Positions 1 through 6,239 of a DNA stretch of 10,059 nucleotides are shown piece after piece; the first letter of the stretch is position 1, and each line of letters begins with the position of its first letter. The stretch is taken from contig JAAMXP010004376.1 in NCBI GenBank assembly GCA_019693395.1, positions 1 through 10,059 of the forward strand, read 5' to 3'. The notes under the pieces are model-generated. The model did not search any database, was not told where the DNA came from, and saw only the letters and a list, made by a program, of their open reading frames with translations. Source of the stretch: Ettlia oleoabundans. Its lineage: Eukaryota > Chlorophyta > Chlorophyceae > Chlamydomonadales. The position numbers and the translations under genes were made by a program.

Positions 1-220
1 GCCTAGCCCAGCCTGCTTGGGTTTGGGCAGGCCACCTCTTCCTGATATCAATACCATCCCGCCCGCAATGTTTGTCACTCTTGACACTGCCAACGCTCCA
101 ACTGTGCACCTGCTTAGCCTTACAGGGCTAAGCACATGAACAGAAGCAAAGGTAAGCACAAGACATGACAGCAAATCAGCCGCGCAAGGCAAAGCCACAT
201 CGCTTCTGCATCTGCCACAC

Positions 221-2172
221 CTGGAATGAAGCCCAGCCAGCTGCCATTGGCCGCCGCAGGATAGAACGCCTGGTAGCCACTACCCTTGGGATTGCACCAG
301 AAAATGACGCCGGCGCCAGACATGCCAACTGGCAAGCCGCTCTTTGCCAGGGCATCCACAGCTGCAGGGGTGTTACAGACCAGGGTAACTGCTGTTACAG
401 GTGTAACAGACCAGCGGCAGCAGCAGCAGCAGCACGGCTAAACACATCCACGTTTGCTCGTGGCTCGTGGCGCACTAGGCCACATGCATATGGCAGGTCC
501 ATGGGTGGGGAGGCCAGCGGGAGAGATGCAGCATAATTGATGGCAGCAAAACCATTTTGACACCCAGATCATTATGGACTAAGCAAGATTGACACGGCCC
601 CTCGCTTAGGCTCTATTGCGCGTCGCATGCCATGCCGACATGACGCTTGCCCGGACCACACACAGACATGCAGCAGGGCCCCAGGCAACCACCGTCTTTC
701 CTCTCTGCTGCACTTCCCTGGCAGACAAAAGTCCCATGGCATGCGTCGGCTGGAGGTGGTGCAGAGATACGCACCAGAGGGGTTCCTCTCTGCACCACTT
801 CCCTGGCAGACAACATTCCCATGGCATACGTCCGCTGGAGGTGGTGCAGAGAAACGCACCAGAGGGGTAATCTGGGCTGACTGGGGTGAAAAGGGTCGCA
901 TCAACGGGGTCGACCAAATAGGCGGCCTTCACAAGGTCAGGGTTACCTGCAACGACGGGCAGCACGGTGGCAGAAGTAGATTGAAATGCCGCAAGCTACG
1001 GACCAGCAAAGTAGCAGGGGATGAGCACATGCCTGCAAGCAGAGAACTACTGCTTGCAAGCGTAAGACGGGTGGCGGCGCAGTGGGGGGTAGCTACAACC
1101 TCTGCCACTGCTCACGTAATCCAGCCTGCCAGTTCATCAGTGCTCTCAACCCCTCCCCCCACCCCCACCCAGGTGCCCCCGATAGGTCACCTGCAAAGGC
1201 AAGCGTGGCGAGCTTGCCGCCACGGCTGTGCCCGCCTATTGCCGCTCTTTTCATATCTACAAGGTTGTGCAGCGGGCTGGCGGGGTCCTCAGCCTGGTCT
1301 GCCACCCACTGCAGCACAGCCGATATCACAGCAGACTGCTTCTGTCAACAGCTAATGTCATGAATCTCCGGTGCAGGGCGAGCCGGGGGCTGCCCAGCAG
1401 GGGAGGCAAACCAATGCTCCAGAACAGAATACTCCCAAACCTGCCAGAGAGCTCTTCATGCACACAGGATGTAAGAACAAGGGCACTGCAACCACTGTGT
1501 TGTGTGAACTTGCAAACTTGCCAGTAAAAGCGAGGGGTGAATGGCATCCTGCCAGTTGTAAAACAAGGTGCAACCCCAACACTCAAAAGAGCACCCATTT
1601 CCTAGGAGCACACCTTCACCAAGTGAGGGAAAAGCTTCAACTCATCTGCCACCGTGACAATAGAGAAAACGGGGGTGTCGTACTGCACCGTCACCAGCCC
1701 CCAGCTGGCCACCTGATGTATGAGGAGGTGATACCAGGCAGCAAAATTCTGCAGAGTGGTGGCAAAGGGAGAAGGCAAAGCGGGCCGAGTAGTTCGCAGC
1801 AGGCAGCGTACAGCAATACGGTGCTGCTGCTTGGCTTTCTCAGGAGGGCCTGAACGGCAAACGCACGTTTCTGTAACATGCAGGAGTAAGTCGTCGCACC
1901 TTGAATCCGTTCATGAAGAACAGGACCGGGAGTCCTCCCTGGGAGCCAAAGGGCAGGTCGGCAGGGTCAAGAGTGCACGATGGGATTGTGATGTTCAGGC
2001 TCAGCTTTGCCGGAAGGCTTGATGGTTGCAAGCCATCAGGGACTGTGAACGTCAAGTTCGTGCTGTTTGTTGTGCAAGGACCCGGCAGCGAGAAGTCCGC
2101 GCCACGTGCCCGACATGCCGCCGCAATAACGCTGCTCAGCAGCAGGACCAGGATATTTGGTTTTGTAGTCAT
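221..2172 (-). CDS. Chlorophyllase-type alpha/beta hydrolase, five exons seen, 3' end off window
   Basis: Family role: chlorophyllases hydrolyse the phytol ester of chlorophyll to give chlorophyllide. I read five exons: 2172-1900, 1748-1620, 1335-1191, 946-860 and 361-221. All junctions are GT-AG and keep phase (0,0,1,1), giving 258 visible residues. The ATG at 2172 is followed by a hydrophobic stretch (about residues 7-19, ILVLLLSSVIAAA), which suggests a signal peptide or organelle import; an in-frame ATG at 2301 is less likely. Residues 83-91 (LPVLFFMNG) and 95-120 (AWYHLLIHQVASWG, then VQYDTP) fit the hydrolase core. GHSRGG carries the nucleophile Ser about residue 171, and YLVDPVD supplies the acidic residue (about 195 or 198). 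The last exon holds SGAGVI and GNGSWL and ends IPG at a GTGTGG donor. Family members then have a Gly-His with the catalytic His. No Gly-His codon pair exists on this strand in 1-219, so that exon should lie beyond the left edge. Exon 3 could also start at 1341. GHSRGG makes the family call strong; substrate is inferred. Confidence 0.87.
392..409. repeat. Short perfect inverted repeat near acceptor of chlorophyllase intron 4
   Basis: CTGTTACA and TGTAACAG are separated by 2 bp. On the minus strand this lies 31-48 nt upstream of the acceptor at 362-364, where a branch point would be expected. A near copy of the right arm and its flank (GTGTTACAGACCAG) lies at 370-383. A short CAG run follows at about 418-432. 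Confidence 0.7.
698..867. repeat. Two-copy 85-bp tandem duplication over a splice donor
   Basis: Copies lie at 698-782 and 783-867 and match at 78 of 85 positions. On the minus strand the second copy contains the last 8 nt of chlorophyllase exon 4 and its donor (CTCTG then GTGCGT). The other copy therefore carries a second, identical donor 85 nt deeper in intron 4. The unit also holds a pyrimidine-flanked CAG that looks like an acceptor. Confidence 0.9.
1150..1170 (-). other. G-quadruplex-type G-run in chlorophyllase intron 3
   Basis: On the minus (transcribed sense) strand, four runs of three to six G are separated by single bases (GGG, T, GGGGG, T, GGGGGG, A, GGGG). The run starts about 20 nt after the donor at 1190. 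Such loops of one base are the most stable class of G4 motif; folding itself is inferred. Confidence 0.75.
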
Positions 2173-2917
2173 GAGGCACAGATCGAGCTGCCCAGCACAG
2201 CTTGCTGTTTGCAGATGGGCGTCGCAAGCGGTGTCCTGGGGCCCAGAGCAGCGGCAGGCGCGGAACGGGCTCAGGAAAGCGCGAAGTGACGAGCCACTCA
2301 ACCTCCGATTGGGGCTCCTTACATCCCATGACAGAGCCGAGTGTCTGACAGCGGTGCAGAGTGTGGAAGAAAGTCACAGTTTCCAATCTTGGGAAGTTGA
2401 GATGGAAGTTGGATATTATTGCTGCTGATGTCAGCATTCCGTTGGTACCACTGATGGGCAATGCTGACGTGACGATGGAGGGATGTCCTCGCAGGGCAGC
2501 CCACCTTGCTAAGCGGCGGTTAGGGGCCCTAGCGACATCCCCCTTGCATGGGCACAAAGCCTCACGCTTCCTGCCCTGCGCGTGATGCATGTGTTATATC
2601 AGTGCTGCGACACAGGAGTGAGACTCAGCCGCTGACTCAATGGCCCACATCAAGCAGCAGCCCTCGTGAAGATTTGACCGCCGTTGTCCCAGAACCGGCA
2701 TTCAACGCCCGCTGACTTGCAAGCCAGTGCTGCCATGCAAGAGTGAGAATCAATCACCCACAGCATTTGCTCACGGCAACGCACGAGTGGAGAGAGTGGG
2801 AGCAAAACTGTACAAGAAGCGTGCGGGGATCGCCCACAGATCGCAGACCAGTCATCGCTTGGCTGGTTTCAGCAGCGCAGCATACAGTTGTTTGCCAATC
2901 GCGCTGCAAGCTGGTGT
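2173..2917. other. Divergent intergenic region between chlorophyllase and the small plus-strand gene
   Basis: This stretch should hold the promoters and 5' UTRs of both neighbours, which are transcribed away from each other. I see no TATA box at a convincing distance from either ATG. A minus-strand GATATAACA at about 2590-2598 is over 400 bp from the chlorophyllase start. An imperfect 24-bp direct repeat (20 of 24 identical) lies at 2600-2623 and 2725-2748. Open frames here show no recognisable protein motif. Confidence 0.5.
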
Positions 2918-3789
2918 ATGCTGATTGCAATTGCATGCTCCCTTGCCCAGCATCCTCATTCTGCACAGCCGACACTTGATATTCGTGCCAGCAATAGTCC
3001 AGGTTTCTTTCTTTCCGCCAACGTGGGCTGTCCGCACACCTGCCGCTTGCCGCAGGTGGCGGGGGAGGGCGGCGAGTCTGCTGTGCTGCCACGGTGGGGC
3101 CTCGACGGCTCGCTCTACATTATTTCAGGTACGTGGATGTATATGCAGTGGGGTGGGTGGGTGTGGGGGGCTTGCGCGATTCTATTTGGTATTCAACCAG
3201 TATTTGCTGGTGATCTTGCAAATTCAGTATCTGCCTTGTTTGTGCCTTGGCCTGCAGATGCGCCGGAGGGTTGGTGGAACCTGAAGGTCCTCGACAGCAG
3301 TGGCAAAGTGAGTGTTGCTCAGCATGGGGGCATTATTGGATCCTGGGCTGCAGTTCGCTGTGCCTGCTCGCCTGCCCGGCCCGCCGGCATGCCTGCCCGC
3401 CCGCTTGCCCGCCCGCCTGCCTGCGTGCCTGCCGCTTGCCGCTTGCCTTCTCGGCTATTTCCCTGCTGCTTGCCTGTCTTTTCTTACGCCATCCGGGCAG
3501 TAGCCAAACTGCATGTGCGTAGGCAGCATTGCGCGGCAGTATCTCGTTTCCGGCGTGGCTGCTCACACGATAGCCTGATAGTTGGCCCTCCTAACAGTCT
3601 ACCCATCTGTGGGGCACGACTCCTCTGCAAGTTGCTCGCCTCCAGTAGCTTGGCGGTTTTTGCTCTTGCCAGGTGGAAAGAACTGCGACCCTGAGTACAT
3701 TGCTGCAGTCGGCCCACAACATATCTTTACAACTTGCACGCATCTTCATACAGACGAGGGACAGCGAAAAAGAGGGAGTGACGAGCTGA
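2918..3789 (+). CDS. Small, possibly secreted protein of unknown function, about three exons
   Basis: I do not recognise this gene. Exon 1 runs from the ATG at 2918 to 3128 (donor GTACGT), exon 2 is 3258-3307 (acceptor CTGCAG, donor GTGAGT), and exon 3 starts at 3673 after CTTGCCAG. Phases fit and the product is about 125 aa ending at 3787-3789. It begins with a short hydrophobic segment (MLIAIACSLA), possibly a weak signal peptide. Exon 1 has a Cys pair (GCPHTC) and ends DGSLYIIS; exon 2 reads APEGWWNLKVLDSSGK. The C-terminus is ambiguous. The preferred acceptor gives a tail starting VERTATL. An acceptor 8 nt later (3681) gives NCDPEYIAAVGPQ, adds two Cys and stops at 3797. The frame is open upstream to 2747, so an earlier start or 5' exon is possible. 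It is divergent from the chlorophyllase gene. Confidence 0.45.
3150..3170 (+). other. G-quadruplex-type G-run in intron 1 of the small plus-strand gene
   Basis: On the sense strand, runs of four, three, three and six G are separated by T, T and TGT. The motif lies 21-41 nt after the donor at 3129, the same offset as the G-run in chlorophyllase intron 3. The intron is assigned by splice signals only. Confidence 0.65.
3362..3448. repeat. Degenerate 4-bp repeat (CCTG/CCCG/CTTG) in intron 2 of the small gene
   Basis: About 85 bp consist largely of four-base steps of the form GCCN or CCNG, with C and T alternating at one position. This is a decayed microsatellite. It explains the Pro/Ala/Arg-rich open frames through it on both strands, which I therefore do not call genes. 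Confidence 0.7.
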
Positions 3790-4136
3790 GCAGATGAGCG
3801 CGGAGAGAGGAGCACCAACAATGTGCGAGGAACGGAAAGGAACCCAAAGGCAGGAAACGGCTCATTAGGTGGCAGGGTGGGAGTTGAAACACAGAATGAA
3901 AGAAGGGTACTAGTGGCCCAAATTGGTCCAACAGAGAAAAAGCGGCTTCAGTCTGTGCCGCTGGCAGCAGGAGACTTGACGGAGATCATGCCGGCATAAT
4001 GATGCAACCAAAGTAAGACACACATGTCACAGCAAGGGAACGAAACTACAAAGGAGGGGTAGGGAAGGTGTGCAAGGAAAGGCGAACGACAACAGTTGCG
4101 AGGTGAAGCGGACGAACACCGTTGGCTGGCAGCAGC
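3790..4136. other. Convergent 3' region between two genes
   Basis: The small plus-strand gene ends at about 3789-3797 and the orphan minus-strand gene ends at 4137, so this should hold both 3' UTRs. The plus strand is purine-rich from about 3770 to 4090. No TGTAA is seen on the plus strand. On the minus strand the first TGTAA after the orphan gene is at 3731-3727, inside the last exon of the convergent gene. That would make the transcripts overlap if it is used. Confidence 0.4.
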
Positions 4137-4910
4137 TCATGCCCAGCGCATAAGCTCTGTGATTGCGCATTGTTCATCCCAGGCGTTCATGATCTTGCAC
4201 CAGGCATCCCGTGACATGCCAACGGGCCGCCCACCCGGGTACTCACCAGGACCACTGACTATGCTGTCATCACGTAATTGGTACCACTTGCAGCCCTCCT
4301 CCCAGCTCTGCCAGTCGGCTCCATCCGCCTCAAGCTGCTGCTCAAACTTGCGCTTTACCTCCGAATCTGCCTCCAGCGCAGAGTGCAAATCAGCCACACT
4401 CTCAAACTTGAACATGTCAGCGTATGCCTGTTGCAGCTCCCGCATGCATGCACGGTGGCCGCAAGGGTACTCGTCTGGCGCCAGACCTTCCTCCTGCTGC
4501 TGCTTTGCAAGCGGTGGCAGCAAAGCCATCATCGATTTTCCACGCTCCAGCTCTTTTGCAAGCCACCGCCGCTGCGCAGCAAGGTACTGCTGCTCCTTTT
4601 TCAGCCTGGCAACGTCTGCATTACGCTGCTGATACAATAGAGCTGCCAACTTGACAATGCCGTCCCTCTCGTCCGACTGTGCCCCTGGCACCAGCCTGGT
4701 GGTTGCAGCGCTTGGCTGCGCATCGGACGGGCTGCCTGGGCCTGAGTCGCTGGTAGCGGGTGAACCCGAAGGCGAGCTGGCCGGGTGAGCGGCTGGGTCA
4801 GCAGCAGGCGCCTGCACTGAGCTGCCTGCTTCGGTTGTGCCCTCAGGAGGAATGAGTGGCGGGTGCGTGCTGTGCTTGTAGAGCTGGGTCGGCGCTCTGT
4901 CGCCCGACAT
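4137..4910 (-). CDS. Intronless orphan protein, coiled coil plus Trp-rich C-terminus
   Basis: One uninterrupted frame of 257 aa runs from the ATG at 4910 (MSGDRAPTQL) to a TGA at 4139-4137. Residues about 20-80 are rich in Pro, Ala, Ser and Gly and look disordered. Residues about 84-145 are rich in Lys, Glu, Gln, Leu and Arg (for example ARLKKEQQYLAAQRRWLAKE) and should form a coiled coil. Residues 146-257 look folded: CGHRACMRELQQ (150-161), several Trp (200, 203, 209, 237, 244) and a C-terminal SRDAWCKIMNAWDEQC. I recognise no known domain. The regular shift from disordered to helical to Trp/Cys-rich composition argues for a real gene over a chance frame. Lacking introns while its neighbours have many suggests a retrocopy, a young gene or a piece of a mobile element; nothing decides between these. 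Upstream ATG-less extension to 4928 is not needed. Confidence 0.6.
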   Translation of the reverse strand: MSGDRAPTQLYKHSTHPPLIPPEGTTEAGSSVQAPAADPAAHPASSPSGSPATSDSGPGSPSDAQPSAATTRLVPGAQSDERDGIVKLAALLYQQRNADVARLKKEQQYLAAQRRWLAKELERGKSMMALLPPLAKQQQEEGLAPDEYPCGHRACMRELQQAYADMFKFESVADLHSALEADSEVKRKFEQQLEADGADWQSWEEGCKWYQLRDDSIVSGPGEYPGGRPVGMSRDAWCKIMNAWDEQCAITELMRWA

Positions 4911-5029
4911 CTTGCTGCGCAGCACCACACGGCTCCTGCGCGCGCAGATGCGAGCAGCCTAGATCATTGAGCAGCCTCGGGCCAGGGGCTAGAGACTCCA
5001 GCCGAGGTTACGCACGCACACCACAACTA

Positions 5030-5050
5030 GATGGCCGAGCGGCGGCCATC
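5030..5050. repeat. Perfect 8-bp inverted repeat upstream of the orphan gene
   Basis: GATGGCCG and CGGCCATC flank a 5-bp loop (AGCGG), about 120 bp upstream of the ATG at 4910. It could be a protein-binding site or a hairpin in an unseen 5' UTR; no function is shown. Confidence 0.5.
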
Positions 5051-5757
5051 GACGGAAGCCGAGCAGCGAGCATGAGGGCGCCGCCTTCGTTCACCTGGCG
5101 TGCTGGTCTTGAAGAAGAGGGGTACAGAGGCTTGTCAAAGTCCGCACACGTCCGACACTGGCAAAACTGCGCCGCAGCCTCGAATGCAGCCCGCCAGTCC
5201 TACAGCAGGAGCTCCACGATCTAAGAAACGCTGCCGCAAGGCCTGGAGGCGGCCAGACTCGAAGTGTAAGGCCGACCGTCGAGAAACCGTCCGGGGCCTT
5301 GGTGCCTTGAGAGTGACAACAAAGCTCTACCACAACTTGCAGGTAGGCGAGACAAGTTCACGCGCGTTCTGCCTGGGAGGGAGGACCGCCCCTTCACAGC
5401 GCTCTTGCCATGTCGCCTCCCGCCAGCCGCGCATCATCACTTTGATGCACTGGTTCAAAGAACGTGCAGACCTGCTCTCGGATCGGAGATCCCAAACAGC
5501 CTACAAGCATGCAGCAGCGGCACAAATAGCGCGAGACTGCGGTGCGCCAGCGCCAGCCGCAGTCGCAGCGGCACCGAGGCACTGGCGGCCCAGTACAGCT
5601 TGCAACGGCCACATGCATGGCTGAGACAGCATGCAGCGAAAGCAGGTACCTGCCTTTCTACATCAAGTGTGATAGTGCCTGCCAGGTCAACCCCCTGCCT
5701 CGCGTGGTGATTGCGTGTTGACTGTGCACTCCCACCATGGACATGGGAAGCTTCTTT

Positions 5758-5762
5758 TTACA
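5758..5762 (-). terminator. Candidate TGTAA polyadenylation signal for the expansin-like gene
   Basis: TGTAA is the usual poly(A) signal in chlorophyte nuclear genes. This is the first one downstream of the stop codon at 6232 on the minus strand, which implies a 3' UTR of about 470-490 nt. A five-base motif is weak evidence alone. Confidence 0.35.
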
Positions 5763-6211
5763 TGCACGCATGCAATACAGGCACGCTTCAATTTCAAGGC
5801 ATAAAACTGCATTAGCTTATTAGGGTGGATGAATGGTGTGTGCCAGAACATGCAAACCAACAGTGCATTGTTCAGATACCCATGTGGGGCAGATGGGTGG
5901 CACACAAACGACGATAGGTATGCTATCCGCCTACATGTGTAAATCATTGCAAGCACAGCGGCCAAACCTCAGCCACAAGAGCAGTAGTGGGCCAGGGGCC
6001 TAGCAGCTATGGGTAAGCAGAACTAGCTGGTAGGGATGAAAGCAGCAGCACTAATATCAGGTAAGAAAGAGGGTACTTTCAGGGGCATAGCAGCCGAGGT
6101 GGACCAACAGTAAAACCAGAATTGATAAATAGTGAAAAAAGGGGCACGGGCGGGGATGGAATGCTTGCTGAGAGCAATGAGGAAGTGTCGCAGGGGCAGC
6201 AAATAACCTCG

Positions 6212-6239
6212 GTTCTCAGTCGACTCAGTTCTCAGTCGA
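6212..6239. repeat. 16-bp tandem duplication over the stop codon of the expansin-like gene
   Basis: The 12-mer GTTCTCAGTCGA occurs at 6212-6223 and 6228-6239, a 16-bp period. On the minus strand the coding copy contains the TGA stop (6234-6232) and the second copy lies just after it in the 3' UTR. Confidence 0.8.

Larger units (their letters stand above)
4911..6231. other. Intergenic region plus probable 3' UTR of the expansin-like gene
   Basis: The left part should hold the promoter of the orphan gene. Two overlapping plus-strand frames follow. One is a 50-aa frame from the ATG at 5072 to 5224. The other is a basic frame open to 5624 with an internal ATG at 5184 and a good donor-like CAG/GTAGGC at about 5340. 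Neither has a motif I recognise, so no gene is called. The right part, from about 5758, is probably 3' UTR of the gene ending at 6232. A perfect 12-bp palindrome (GCAGGTACCTGC) lies at 5642-5653. Confidence 0.45.

Noticed and set aside
606..965. 119-aa minus-strand frame continuing chlorophyllase exon 4 through the duplication
   Set aside because: Similarity to the family ends exactly at the donor at 860; the rest is intron and repeat.
2517..2533. TTAGGG-like telomere motif and near-palindrome TAGGGGCCCTA
   Set aside because: Only one copy of the hexamer is present and the palindrome is off by one base.
2036..2590. 184-aa minus-strand frame overlapping chlorophyllase exon 1
   Set aside because: It runs in a different frame from exon 1, which carries the signal-peptide-like start and the hydrolase core.
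4096..4632. 178-aa Ser/Ala/Cys-rich plus-strand frame
   Set aside because: It is antisense to the orphan coiled-coil gene and its composition mirrors that gene's codons.
5029..5042. TGGCCGAGCGG, a perfect match to a tRNA A box of the Leu/Ser type
   Set aside because: No B box (GGTTCGANTCC-like) follows within 100 bp and no acceptor stem can be paired, so there is no tRNA.
5100..5624. 174-aa basic plus-strand frame, with a donor-like CAG/GTAGGC inside
   Set aside because: It begins without an ATG, has no recognised motif, and no acceptor downstream gives a sensible continuation. It stays a weak possibility only.
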